Source: Phytopythium helicoides (lineage: Eukaryota > Oomycota > Peronosporomycetes > Pythiales > Pythiaceae). Taken from it: a stretch of 64,000 nt of DNA. The notes below the pieces were generated by a model. The model worked only from the letters and a program-made list of their open reading frames with translations, was not told where the DNA came from and made no database searches. The position numbers and the translations under genes are program-made. Of this stretch, positions 43,145-55,800 are shown piece after piece. Position 1 is the stretch's first letter; each line of letters opens with the position of its first letter. The stretch is taken from contig JANFNE010000013.1 in the NCBI GenBank assembly GCA_024867545.1, forward strand, positions 62,001 through 126,000. The letters run 5' to 3'.

Positions 43145-45300
43145 GTACATGGAAAGAAGTTCCGATACATCCGAGTTTCGAAAATAAAGCATATTTGTCA
43201 TGGTGTAGGACGCGAACAGCACTAAACAAATCTTCAAGTTCCACAGGATAGGATCGCATTACTGTCGAACACACGAAACGGTTGTCTCGAGATACTTCCA
43301 ATTCGCTGGCGATGCGTTCATCAGGCTCGAGCTCGAAGTTGATGAGAAAGATTCATTTCTCCAGCAAATATTTGACTTCGCTCATGGCAGTAAGGTGATC
43401 CAGCCGCCGAGATTCGCTCTGGATAAAGAACGTCACCTGGGAAGGTCAGCCACTCATCTATCCAACTTGGAAACGAGGAGATGTTGGTACCATCCAGGTT
43501 TATAGACGCGAGCTTGCTCGGGAGTCTGGTCAGTTGTTCAGGAAGGGTGGAGATGTTAGTCGACCGAATATCTAAATATGCCACGGACTGGATCTCAAAT
43601 ATCTCAACTGGTACTGATTGGATCGGGTTCCCTCCAATTACTAGGTAGGTGGGCAATAGCCTCACCAAGACAGAGGGTAGAACAGATAGCTGGCTATTAG
43701 CAAAGTGTACGATTACACCAGGTGGCCATTTGAGATCAAGGTCGCTCGGAATCTGTACAAGATTGGTGTTTAGAAAGACAGCTATCGTCATTGTCGGAGG
43801 GAAGTCAGCCGATAGGAGTCCAAGAGGTATCTTTCCGTCCTTGAAGTTGACACGAATGAATGCGATAAGATTGAAACGAGGCTGGTTGTTTGCTGTTATA
43901 GCTGCGTCTTCGCCCCATTCCTGGAGCGTTGTGTTATACATCTTGATCGTGTCAAAAAGTGGAAATGATTGGATTATCGGAGGCATTTCAAAAGCCGGAC
44001 AGTGGCGAACGAGAATCTCGACAACCGATGGACGGTAAAATTGCTGCAATCGCTCTTCAACTTCCGTTGTACTACCGCTAATGCGAGATGCATAGCAATC
44101 GATCAAAACGAGATGGCACGACGGCTGGGCAATTCCCCAAGGCCGAACTTGCATGAGACAGTGTGATGCAGCACTGATTGAGTTTGCTGCTAAATGGAGA
44201 GCGAGAACTGTAAAACCCCAAACAGTGAAGAGAACTCTAATGAAGTTGATGACTGCAGAATGACTCTTGACTGCTTCGTTGGATGCTTTTAAGGCACGGA
44301 TGGTGGTTGATCCTATCTTTTGACTGCGAGTTTTTGCTAATTGTGCTGTCATTTGCGCGCCAACTGCCAAGTCTATCGCAGATGAAGTGTTCAAGAATTG
44401 CTTGAGCGCACTCAGGGTGGTGATCATGCTATTTGCGAATACTAATCGCATCGCCATATCAGAGAGAGAAGTAACAAGCGTGATATTGAATTCGTAGAAT
44501 GCATTCGTCACCCACACATCTTCGTACCACTTGATACCAAACAAAGTTGGTGAGCCTGGCTCAATATCTTTCAAGTAGATCAGCACGAGCATAAGCGGAA
44601 CACCTAACGATGCCATCAGATCTAGCGCGAGGTCACAAAGTAGTGTCACAAAGTAGCGTCTTGTCGATGGTCGGTGAAAAATCATATGCACTGCTGCAGT
44701 TGACCAGCAATTTGTCACCAAAAGTCCGACAAACAGCTGATTAAGCCATTGTCTTGACAAGAACAGACTCATTCGATAGGCTTGATACGTCTGAAGTGCC
44801 GACTCAATGACCTCACGTACGAGTAGCACCAGGTCAAAGCACGGACCGTTGATACCAAATACTTTGCCTGAGCACGATAGTACCGAGTAAATCGAGCGAG
44901 CTAGACGTCTAATAGTTTTGGTAGACTCAATTCGTGTTCGGGTTTTCTCTGTACTAGAAAAAACAAATTGCCTTGCTTGGATGGAGGCAACGAGCATCTG
45001 GAGTGTGCACCATGCGTGGACACCCGCAACGATGCCGAAACTGACTGCAACAATTGCGTACTTGTTTGACTCGATGCCGATGTGATATACCTCCAGGCCA
45101 AAGCTTGCTCCACTGTTCCGCAGTGTCGTGTAGACATACGCAGATACACCGTAGAATAAAAGCGCGCAGAAATGGATGAACAGGAATACGATCCACGCTG
45201 CTGTAGCAACGAGTCCACTAAATGGTCTCGATCCATTGTGAGGTTGGAGTTGTCTGGCACCTTCAGCATCGACAACTCTTTGATCGAAAGGGACAATCAT
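43116..45300 (-). CDS. Multi-pass membrane protein with C-terminal LRR-like domain (copy F6)
   Basis: ATG at 45300 (MIVPFDQRVVDA). Hydrophobic spans occur throughout the first half, for example LVATAAWIVFLFIHFCALLFY and LLVTNCWSTAAVHMIF. The C-terminal half has MQVRPWGIAQPSCHLVLIDC, RHCPAFEMPPIIQSFP, LRR-like units, SINLDGTNIS, FPSWIDEWLTFPGD and AAGSPYC. Two single-base losses relative to F2, after GEMN and after VSC, break the last 70 codons. Removing them restores LMNASPANWKYLETTVSC and MRSYPVELEDLF. The exact 3' end is uncertain and may overlap SMG9 by up to 29 bp. Confidence 0.82.
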
Positions 45301-45410
45301 GATGTCGGATGTGAAATGCGTGCGAATAGTTTACAAATGGAGAAGATGGGGTGGATTGAGACTCGTTTTTTCAGACTAAAATATCAGTGGTATATTTGGA
45401 CTCCAGCATT

Positions 45411-46584
45411 TTATGGAAGTTGGTGGACATGACCATGCTCGTATTTTTCCTCATGGCTGCCATCAAGCACACTTGAGATCCAGGCATGCAGTTCGTCAGC
45501 GAGTATTTCGGCTTTAGACTTCTGGATGTTGTGTCCACCTTTCTCAAATGCAAAGCGAGGTCCAGGGCGGAGGTGGTCACTAACAGCCTCAAATACCTCT
45601 TCTTCAATCAACGCATCGTCTTTAGCCCACGCCACAAAGCTTGGGAGATGCGAATTGCGCGTTAGGTGCTCGCTGAATAACTTGAAGTCGGCACTCGCAC
45701 ACCGAACAATGCCGGCAGCAAAGTAATCAGGAGTGAATCCTCGGGCTGGGAACTTGAGCCACTGCGTATAAATCTTCTCGACCAGCACTTTTGCCAATCC
45801 TTCGATCGGCGCTACTCCCGAGCGCAGCATTCGCCACATGAGGTCATTGACGCGTGGAGCCAGAGCCTTGTGGGGCCGGTGACCAGCGCTCGCCAAAAGC
45901 GCAAGACCCTTGACGTCGATTCCTCGCTCACAAGCGTCGATACCAGTGAAGTGAACTGCTGCATGACCGCCGAATGAGTGTCCGAGAACGAATACTGGAC
46001 TCTTGCTTCCGTCTAGCACCTGCTGCACTGCCTTGTACGTCAGGTACATGGACGGCAGCGCGCTGATGTGCTGGTAGTAGTTGTCTCGGTCGAGTACTTG
46101 CGAGTCACCGAATCCCGGGAGGTTGACACCCAGCACGCGCACGCCACGCGCAGCCAGCAGCGGAATCATGTGCCGGAAGTCGCGGTAGGTACCCGGCGCG
46201 CCATGGATGAGCACGAGCGTCGGCGCATTGGCCGCGTCCACTGCTTGGCCAGTCGGCGGCACATCCACGTACTCAATGCGGCACTTGCCATCCACCTCGA
46301 CGAATGACGGAGGCGGCAGGTCTGACGGCTTCCGAGGCGACTGAGAGGTTTCGCACCAGCAATTGACTGGCGCTGAGCGTTCGGCCGGCGCTGACGCTGC
46401 TCTGGAGCTCCCAGGGACGCGCGGAGACGGTGGAGATCCCGAATCGAGGCGCAGAACTTGGTGCAGCGTCTGCGAGCAGCACTGAGTTGCGACGAAGGAG
46501 CAGACGAGCGCTTCGGGCGGCTGGGAGACGCATGGCGGCGGCGGATCGAGTCGCGGAATGGGTGAGCGGACGCGACGGTCTCAT
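45411..46584 (-). CDS. Alpha/beta-hydrolase fold protein (copy 1), probably organelle-targeted
   Basis: The core has LVLIHGAPGTYRDF (HG oxyanion region), LPGFGDS, the nucleophile elbow GHSFGG, an acid in WAKDDALIEE and the catalytic His in FEKGGHNIQK, so a Ser-Asp-His triad is complete. Such proteins include esterases, epoxide hydrolases and lipases; the substrate is unknown. The N-terminal extension is Arg/Ala/Ser-rich (MRLPAARSARLLLRRN, ATG at 46533) and looks like a mitochondrial presequence; an earlier ATG is at 46584. One extra base near 46330 joins SVASEA to SDLPPPSFVEVDGK. It is divergent from its paralog at 46904 with about 320 bp between. Confidence 0.85.
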
Positions 46585-46903
46585 TTGCGCGAGGTGCGCA
46601 ATGTTTGACTCGCACTGTCCGTCTGTGAGTGTCTTAGAATCACATATAATCTTGGAAATGGGATTGTTTACGCCGACTGAAGAAATCGTTTCGTCAACGC
46701 CAACGTCACTCACGTCGGATCCGACCTGACGTGGTGGATCAGAAGCACCCGAGCAGCTACGTACTTACTTGGTCGATTGCTCGATAGACGCGACGCCTCC
46801 AGGCGCGAAGACGCGCTCGATTGCTCGCCGCCAGTGGATCGACACGCTGCTATTGCGTCCTTCCGCGCGTCCAGGCGCGTCGCTATTGCCATTTCTGCCA
46901 GCC

Positions 46904-47999
46904 ATGATGAAGCTCTCGGTGCTGGCGACGCGCAGTCGACTGGGATGGAGCAACACTCGCAGGCTGTCGCTCTCGCGGACTGCTGCTGCCCACGGCCAAG
47001 CCGCTCGTCCCGCGAGAGCATCGAGACCCGCCACCGCCATTGCCAGAGCCCTAAGCATATCGAGATTGACGGAAGATGCCGCATCGAGTACGTTGACGTG
47101 GCGCCAAGGGCGACAGCAGAGAGATCAATGACCATGGTCATGGTGCACGGCGCGCCAGGGCGGTACCAGGACTTTCGACACCTGATCCCGCAGCTCCAGC
47201 AGACGCACCCACATGCCCGGCTTCTCGCACTTACGTTACCTGGATTTGGAGAGTCCAGAGTATACGAACGCAGTGAGCGGTATTACCACCACATTAGCGC
47301 GCTGCCGTCGGCGGAGTTGACTCTCAAAGCATTGAGTGAGCTGTGCCATCCAGACGATCCTTTCAATCGAAACGTTTTCGTCATTGGACACTCGTTCGGC
47401 GGACATACAGGCGCTCAACATTGCGGCGCTCAACATGAAGAAGATCGAATCCGGACAGGTAGATGCCATTGACATCAAGGGTATCGCGTTGTTGGCGTCG
47501 GCGGGTTGCCAACCGCACCGCGTTCTTCGACCACAAGCAAATGCTGCTCTGGTCCGAGTACTTCAAGGCGCAGCTGCCGCTTCTCACCCAGGTCCTTCCA
47601 AGGATAGTGAAGGTGTTCTACACCAAGCTGCTTCAATTTGCTGACCACGGGCCACCCGAGCACTACATTGCTGGAATAGTGCGAGCGGGCACGACTGATT
47701 TCGACGTCATCCGAGAGCATGCGGAGATTCTGCGAGTCAAAGAGCTGCCAGCTTTGATGGCATGGTCACACAGTGACGAGTACATGGAGCGAGAAATCCC
47801 AGAGGAGCTTGCGCGCATAGGTCCGCCAGGGCCACGCCTCGCTTTTCTCGGTGGCGGTCACAATATCCAAAAGACCCGAGCGGAAGTGCTTGCAGCGGCG
47901 CTGCGACAGTGGACTGAAGATGTCACTGCTGTCGAGCGCAACAATAAGGAATGCTTAGCAGGCACTGTACGTTCAGGTAACGTTCAAGTTCTCCCATAG
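46904..47999 (+). CDS. Alpha/beta-hydrolase fold protein (copy 2), frame-disrupted
   Basis: A paralog of the hydrolase at 45411-46584: HIEIDGRCRIEYVDV, MVHGAPGRYQDF, LPGFGES, GHSFGG, WSHSDEYMERE and FLGGGHNIQK preserve the triad. The N-terminus (MMKLSVLATRSRLGWSNTRR) is again presequence-like. Three frame changes (near 47055, 47405 and 47590) interrupt it, so it is either error-damaged or a decaying duplicate. The head-to-head arrangement with copy 1 indicates an inverted local duplication. Confidence 0.78.
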
Positions 48000-48121
48000 G
48001 ATAGGATGCAAATAGTAAACATGCAGTGACCTTGCCATATTTGCCATGCTTCCTCGCAATCTTGCCTGGGTGAGATAGACAAGACAGAGAATAGATCAAG
48101 TGGTCGATAAGTGCAAGCTCA

Positions 48122-50200
48122 CTACCGCCCAATCGATTGAAGAAAATCTTCTAGTTCGATTGGGTATCTGTACATTTGTGTTGGAGTGCATGTTACACCG
48201 AACTCGAGGTATCTCCAGTTGCTGGACGAAGCATCCATAAGCTGTGAAGGCGGTGAGTTTGATTGATCTGTAAATGCTGTAAGCTTTCCAGAGAAAATTT
48301 GTTCTCTATTCTTGCAGTATGGTGATCCGGCAGCAGAGATTCGATCCGAGAAGAGTGGGTCCCCAGGAAATGTAAGCCACTTGTCAATCCAAGAAGGAAA
48401 GAACGATATAGCATCTCCATCAAAATTCATGGCCTGAAGATTTCTTGCGGGGTACGTTACATTGTCAGGTATTGCTGTGATGAGCGTGGAACGCAAGTCA
48501 AGGTATTCAAGTGTAGGAATCTCAAACAATTCCGAGGGAACAAACCCGATTGGGTTTGACCCCAGCGCGAGTGCAGTCGGCGACAACCGAATGAGTACCG
48601 AAGGCAGACTGTTCAATCTCGTCGTGTCAAAGTGAAGAATTGACCCCGGTGTCCATTTTGTATCCAAGTCATCTGGGAGCTCTCGAATATTGGAAACTAC
48701 AAATGCGATAACGTTGACACTCGTGGGAAAGTCTTGATGCTGGAGTCCAAGTGGAAGCAAGCCATCTTTGAATTGGGTACGAATAAACACAACAATATTA
48801 AGATGAGGATGGCATTCCGCTGTAACTGCTGCGTCGTCACTCCAGTTCTCGATGGTTGTGTTATACATCTTGATTGTGATCAAGTTGGAAAATGCTTGAA
48901 TATGCTCTGGCATCTCAAAGGCCGGACAATGGCGTACCATCAACATTACCACGGCTGAAGAATAGAGTGGATCAAGTCGATCATGGATATCTACCATGCT
49001 TCCATTGATTGATTCAGTGCTGCAATCGACTAAAGCGAGATGGCAAGACGGACGGAAAATTCCCCATGGTCTGACTTGCGCTAGGCAAAGAGAACTTGAG
49101 GGCTCAAACTCTGCAACGAGGTGAATAGAAGCAGTGCTGCTCCACAAAGGATAAAGCCGAGGCAGAGTAGTTTGCTCATCACGGGGTTGGCTTTCACAAC
49201 TTCGTTAGTTCGTTGAAGTCTACGAAGTACCATCAAGCTTGTAGTGCGCTTGTCTATCTGCTCTCGATTCAGCGCGTTTATTTTTCTAGGTTGATACACT
49301 TGAAGCGATAGAAAAGCTTATAAATCCTTTCAAAGTATTGAGAGTGCTGATCGTGCCAACCGCGAAAAAAATTCTTGTGGCTAAATCGCCGAGAGAAACG
49401 ACAAGAGCGAGTTGCAACTCGTACGACGCATTGTATATCCACACGTCATCAAACCACTTATCCCCGAAAAGGTTAGAAGCATTTGGGTTTACATCTTTCC
49501 AGTAGACTGCGATCAATGCAAGAGGAACACCAATTGATGCGGCAATATCGAGCGATAGATCACTCAGTAGGGCGACGAAATGCCTTCTTATCGAGGCTTG
49601 ATGGAAGATAGTATGAACTGCTGCGACTGTCCAGCAGTTCAGTACAAGCAGCCCAACATAAAATCTATTTAGCCACATTCTTGAGAGAAACAGACTCATT
49701 CGGTAGGCTTGAACTGCTTGGAGTACGGTCTCTAGCACTTCCCGACTGAGCAATAGCAAGTCGAAGCACGGACCCTCGACGCCAAACAGCCCGTTGCGAG
49801 TGAATATCACAACGTAGAAGAGTCCTACATAGTGTCGGATCTGTCCACTTGATTTTGGAGGCACTTTTCGAGCTGGTCTTGCAAACGTAAGTCTCCGATG
49901 CCTGATCGATAGAATAATCATATCACTGATGAACCACGCGTGAACGAAAGCAATCACGCCAAAACTGACAGCAACGATCGGGTAGCTGTCGATAGAGATA
50001 CCGATTCTGTACAAGTCGAGCCAGTAGCTCACATCGCTGCCTCTCAAGACAGAATATCCATAAGCCGCTGCGCCGTAGGTTACCAACGCCAGAATGTGGA
50101 TCGCAAGAAATACCATCCAAGCCACAGTGATACTCAATCGCTTCCAGCGGGTAAGCTGGATACCGATGGTTGATGCTGACCGTTGCCATGGAGAAATCAT
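48122..50200 (-). CDS. Multi-pass membrane protein with C-terminal LRR-like domain (copy F7)
   Basis: ATG at 50200 (MISPWQRSASTIGI), chosen because the upstream extension starts only with TTG and the other copies begin similarly (MIVP). Membrane spans are followed by a broken segment at 49150-49290, where two indels separate IASS, NEVVKANPVMSKLLCLGF and HLVAEFEPSSSLCL. The LRR half is intact: QVRPWGIFRPSCHLALVDC, RHCPAFEMPEHIQAF, IRELPDDLDTKW, a serine-to-aspartate variant of the last LRR (MNFDGDAIS), FPSWIDKWLTFPGD and AAGSPYC. Stop TAG is at 48122. Confidence 0.82.
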
Positions 50201-50387
50201 GCACACAAAACCTGATGATTGTCTCTCGAGAGTTGGTCGCTCACGTTTGAGTTTTCGCTGAAGACGTTCTGTGTGCGCAAGTACTATCAATAGATGAACA
50301 CAGTTTAGCGACAGCTATCAATAGTTTTCGAATACGCGATATGGCCTGATTTGACAACCCACCAGTGAGCGAAATTTTGCGTCGACG

Positions 50388-52498
50388 ATGATTGTTCCTC
50401 TGAAAGCTGGCCCAGCTCCACGCGACCTCCGAAAGAAGCAGCGACAAAGTTGGCGATGGAGCGCGTTAGTCACCATCGTCTGGTTGGTATTTGCAGCTCT
50501 TCACGCACTGCCATTGCTGTACTTTTCAACCTGTGCCTATGCTTACTGGGTTCTACGAGATAGCGGGCTTAGCAACTACCTCAATCTTTACAAAATTGGG
50601 ATGGCGTCGTCGCACTATCGATCGATATCTATCGCCTACGGATTTGTTGCACTCCTTCACCTGTGGGTACTGCTACGAATGATCTCTTCTTCACTCCGCA
50701 AGCGGAGCCTCATTTTCAGTGATACGCTCTTTATCAAACGCGGATCCCGCTGGAAGAAGCAGTCACGCAAGCTATCCGACAAGCATTCATTGGAGTGTAT
50801 TTGACTCTCTTTTCCTCTTCAGGCCTGCTGGGTGTTAGCGGTCCGTGCTTTGATCTTGTGCTGCTCTTTCGAGAGATGCTTGAAACACTTTTGCAAACCA
50901 TACAAGCGTACCGAATGAGCCAGTTCCTCTCGCGTCCGTCGCTGAACAAACTCTACGTTTCTCTGTTAGTTCTCAACTGCTGGACGATGGCTCTTGTGCA
51001 CTCTTTGTTCCATCGATCTTCGACATCTCGCTACTTTGTCTCCTTGCTCTGCGACCTCATACTTGATATTGCCTCATCGATAGGTGTCCCGTTCGCACTC
51101 ACAGTAATATATTCCAAGGATGCTGATACGAACTCTACAAGCCTTTTTGGTCTCAAGTGGTTTGAAGATGTATGGTTAGCGAATGCCTCAAGCGAATTTC
51201 AGCTCATCTCGTCGCTTCATGGGCAGACTTGGCCTCAAGGATGGTGTTCTCTCTAAGCATGGTCGGTACGCTAAACACACTAAAGCGATTTGTGGGTATT
51301 GCTCTCGACCAAACGGAAGAAAATCGTTGGGCAGCGCTGGAACTCGATTGTACAGGACCCGAAACACGAACGCAGTCGACGAACCAACTCATTGACGCTG
51401 CGCGTACTGAAAATATCAAGCGATGCCGTAAAGAGCCACCCGATCCTCACAAAGGTACTACAAGCAGCGTTTGCTGCATGGGGAGTCGCCGTTTTGGCAC
51501 TCCACCTTGCAGCGGAGTCAAATGCAAAGATTCCCGGGTGCGTAATGCAGGTTCGCCCATGGGGCGTGAAGCAACCCTCGTGCAATCTGATGTTAATCAA
51601 TTGCTACGCTGATGGCGTCTTAGGAAGCGAAATCGAAGTTCACGAGCGACTAGAACCTCTGTACCCACTTGCCTTGTCTAAAGTTGTGGTTCGGCATTGT
51701 GCTTCTTTGGAGATCCCACCAATTATCCAGACTTTCTCGGATCTGAGTGCTATCAAAATTTACAACTCAACGGTGATAAAGTGGGATCTCGACGCTGCTC
51801 TCACGCGAACTTCCCACCCAAAGATCTCAATCCTGATGATGACCCGCGTACTCACTCCAGATGGAAAGCTGCCTTTGGGGCTTCAAAGCACGGACTTTCC
51901 GCCCTCGCTGTTCGTCTTTGGCTTTATTGTCACCAACTTGCGCGAGCTTCCGGACGATCTCGACTCGAAGTGGCCTCCTGGAGCAATACTTCACTTTGAC
52001 ACGGGTAAATTCAGGCGTATACCGGCAACCTTACTCCGCTTGGCTCCAAGAACTCTGATTTTCCCGGCAAATCCCATTGATCAAGTAGACAGTGAGATAT
52101 TCGGTCTTCCAGGACTAGAAAATATTGACCTACGCGAAACACTAATCACCGAGCTACCTCCTAATGTCACCAGCCCGGCGACGACGCTCACAAGCATCAA
52201 TTTGGACGGGACCAACGTCTCTTCGTTTCCATCTTGGATCGATGAGTGGCTGACCTTTCCAGGCGACTTGCTCTTTCCCGAGCGGCTTTCGGCCGCTGGA
52301 TCACCCTACTGCGCAGAGCGCGACAGGATATTTGCAGGTGAGCAGTCAGCGTTCACGGTGGCCGTCACGGAGACAGCCTCCCGACTTATGGACGCGTCGA
52401 GAGACAATTGGGGGTACTTGAAGCGCGGAGTGTCGTGCTCCCCATCAAACATGTACCGCTTCCCTTTGGCCCTGGAAGACCTGTTCAATAGATTGTGA
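50388..52498 (+). CDS. Multi-pass membrane protein with C-terminal LRR-like domain (copy F8)
   Basis: ATG at 50388 (MIVPLKAGPAPRDLRK). The membrane half (LVTIVWLVFAALHALPLLY, LLVLNCWTMALVHSLF) is split by frame changes near 50780, 51215 and 51330. The C-terminal half is intact: MQVRPWGVKQPSCNLMLINC, RHCASLEIPPIIQTF, LRELPDDLDSKWPPGA, SINLDGTNVS, FPSWIDEWLTFPGD, AAGSPYCAERDRIF and FPLALEDLFNRL. Remnant F1 (10199-10505) is nearly the same as its tail. It is head-to-head with F7, 187 bp apart. Confidence 0.82.
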
Positions 52499-52848
52499 AG
52501 GCCGCTTCAGCGTGAGTGCCGTACAGTGAGTCCGCGTTTCCGCTCCCAACGCAGCGGGAGAAATGTAGCCATTGGCAGCATGTCATGAGGTGAGCTGTGG
52601 CTGACGTGGCGGTGTCACTTGCACCCATTTGAAGTCGCAGGTGGGTTATGTATGCTATACGCTGGTCCTCCGTTTGCTCTTGTCCATCTCTCTCTGAAGG
52701 GTATCTGTTCTCGAAGCCGCTTAGTCGATTCGCGCGGGTGGATTTTCGCTGCGACACGATTCGCCGAAATCCACCGCCGGGCGCTCCCATTGGCCGAAAG
52801 CGCGCATGGGTTGCGCCTCGCCGCCTTCCCAGTGCCCAACCCGCCGCC

Positions 52849-55800
52849 ATGGCGCGAGACGAGCCGCTCGCGCGCGCGGCTTCCTCGCTGCCGGCGCTGC
52901 TGGAGGCGCGCGGGAGCTCGAGCGACGGCGGCGACAGCGGCGACGAGCGGCGCGTGGGCGGGCGCGAGCTGCGTGCGGCCAGGAGCGCGGCGGCTTTCGA
53001 GCGGCTGCCGTCGCTGGGGCAGGAGCGGCGGCGCCGGCCGCGCGGGCTGCTGCTGGGCCTGGACGCCGAGAGCGACCCCTGCATGCTGGCGGACGGCGAC
53101 TCGCTCGACAGCATGGACGAGCTGCGCGGCGATGACGAGCAGGACGCGCGGATCGACGCGCTGCGCGTCGTCGTGGTGCGCGCGCAGTCGCCGCCGTCCG
53201 CGCAGTCCTCGTCCTCGTCCTCGTCGACCTCGTCGGTGCTCGAGCGACTGTCGGCCGCGGACAGAGAGTCGCTCGCGCTCATGCGCTCCGAGAGAGTCAG
53301 GGTTGTAGCTGCGCACGGGGCGACAAAGGGAGCAGAGCAGCACAGGCGACCGCCCGTCGCGCACGGAGACGCGCGGAGGAAGATACACCGCAGCCGCAGC
53401 GCCATTCGAGCCTGGCTATCGGCAACGTTCACAAAGCGCACGCTGCGCAAGCTCAGCGCAGTGCGGAACTCGTACTTTGCATGCTGGCTAGTCGTCTGCT
53501 CGCTGGCGGTGGTGGCGCTCCAGATCATCGCCATCACCATCGTGCATTTCCTTTACGAGCCCCCAATCCGTGAATCTTCTTCTTCGTCGTCGTCGTCTTC
53601 ATCCGGGTCATCATCCGAATCTGAGTATACCAGCCTTCACACATTCTACATGTCACCACACAGAGACCCAAGTCGCGAAGCCTGCGGAGGTCGCCTTCTT
53701 CTTTTGATGCATTTGGTTGGCATCCCGAACGTGATGCTGCTTGCCCCAGTCGTGTTTCCCGCCTCAACGATCTTTCAGTTGTACGTCGTACGGGACAGGC
53801 GAATGGTGCGCCGACCGTATCTACTTCTTTGCGAGTTGATTGTGGCCGCGCAGCTCGCGTTTATGACGTACTTTGCAGTGCGCCAAGTTTTGAATGTCCC
53901 AACAATTGTCGAGTGCCACGCACGTGCGAAATCGCACGAGATCCTCATGTTCTACTCGTCTATAGTTGTGTGGATTGTGCTTCTTCGCCAAATCATAGTA
54001 TTTGCGCGGTTCCTGACGCACATCAAACTTCAGGCTGACGGTGCAGACGACTCCTCTCACACATCAGCGATGGGGAGCTCGAAAGCTGTTTGGAAGAGGC
54101 TACTGCCTGAATTTTTGATCTCAGCACGGAGAAAACGAAAGAATGAGATAGCGGTCTTCAAGAAACAATTGTACCGCGCAGCAGCACGTGGGGATGTCAC
54201 GCAGGTCGCGGAGCTGCTATCGAAGACTCGCCAGCAAAGTGATGTAGATAGTGGAGAAAGTGCGAGTGCAGACCCAGACAACTCATTCCGGATGACTGAG
54301 CAGGAACTTCAACGTGAGTATACGACTCCGCGGTTGTGGTTCGGTGCATTTGCTCGGTCGCGCAAGAATCCACTGCACATTGCTGTCATACGTGGCCACC
54401 TCCCAGTCGTACGGATGCTTCTCGACCACGGATTTGACCCTAACGCCCTTGACAAGGTTTCTCGTGTCAACTTCAATCTTGCTCTGATTTTCAAACTTTG
54501 TAGTCGTCTCCTCGTAGGTGCTTGCTTTGGAATTCTACCCCAATCATTTGGACTAACTTGAGACACCTCTCACATGTTGACAGATTTTAACGCAAGATCG
54601 GCGGCGGTCTCCTTTACGCGCTCTGGTCTGCTCTGTGCTCCTACCACCTTTGCATGGGGCCGTCGCTGCAGGATACGTCCACATTGTGCGGGAATTGATT
54701 GACCGCGGCGCCGATGTCAATGCAATTCCTCGGGCTTCATTCTATTATCGACAAGCAGAACTACCGCCGATATTTGTGACGGATGATCCCCAAGTGCTTC
54801 AGCTTCTTGTGAGCAACGGAGCGAATTTTCTTTACGTTGCCGCGGTTGGGCTAAGTGGAGCGACACCAAGGAAGCGTCGAATGCTTGCAACGCCACTACA
54901 GCAAAGCGCTTTCACCCTTCGCTCTGACCTCAGCGAGTACCTCATTGAGTGTGGTGCGGACGTGGCGTTGACCCCTCTTCATGCTGCGGCAGCGCGTGAT
55001 GACACCAAAAAGATTGCAAAATTGCTGGCATCTCGTCATGCCACTCAAGTCGACACTCGTGGCGAGAGAGTTGCTGCAGGTGTGTTCAGACGTACCCCGC
55101 TACATTGGGCAGCAATTGCCGGCTCATTCAAGGCGGCAAGAATGCTACTGGAACATGGCGCAGATCCAAACGCACGGGATCGAGATGGACGCACACCGCT
55201 GCATTGGGCTGCGCGCAATAATCGCCCAGAAATTGTCTCTCTCTTGATCAATCGTGGTGCGGATCCTCAAGCAGTAGACACCACGATCAATGAGCTGCCA
55301 GTTGTGTGTTTTGCTGCAGAGGCGGAGGGCGTGAGTGTGAACGTGTTTGCATCTCTTGCTCGTGCTGGAGCAAGCCTCCACACACAGGTCGGTGCACTTG
55401 GAGGGGACACTGCCCTTCATATTGCTCTGCAGCACGAGAATCGACAGACAGCGCTATCACTGATTAAGTGTGGCGCGAACATGATGACAACGAATAGCGT
55501 GGGCAAGCGCGCCGTTGATTGCACTACCTCAACAGAACTGCAGTTTTATCTCAAGAAAGAGGCGGGTAGTCGCAAGATCATGATTTCGTACACACACTCG
55601 CACTTTCAGTTAGCCCAGCGAGTACGCGAGTACCTTGAGACTCGCGAGCAGCTAACGTGCTGGCTCGACACTATGGATCCAAGCGGCATTGGAGGTGGAG
55701 CTGTTTGGCGAGAGGAGATTGCCCGCGGTATCTCGAACTGCAGCCTAGTTCTCAGCCTTGTCAGCGAAGGTTACACGCGCTCTGAATGGTGCCTGAAGGA

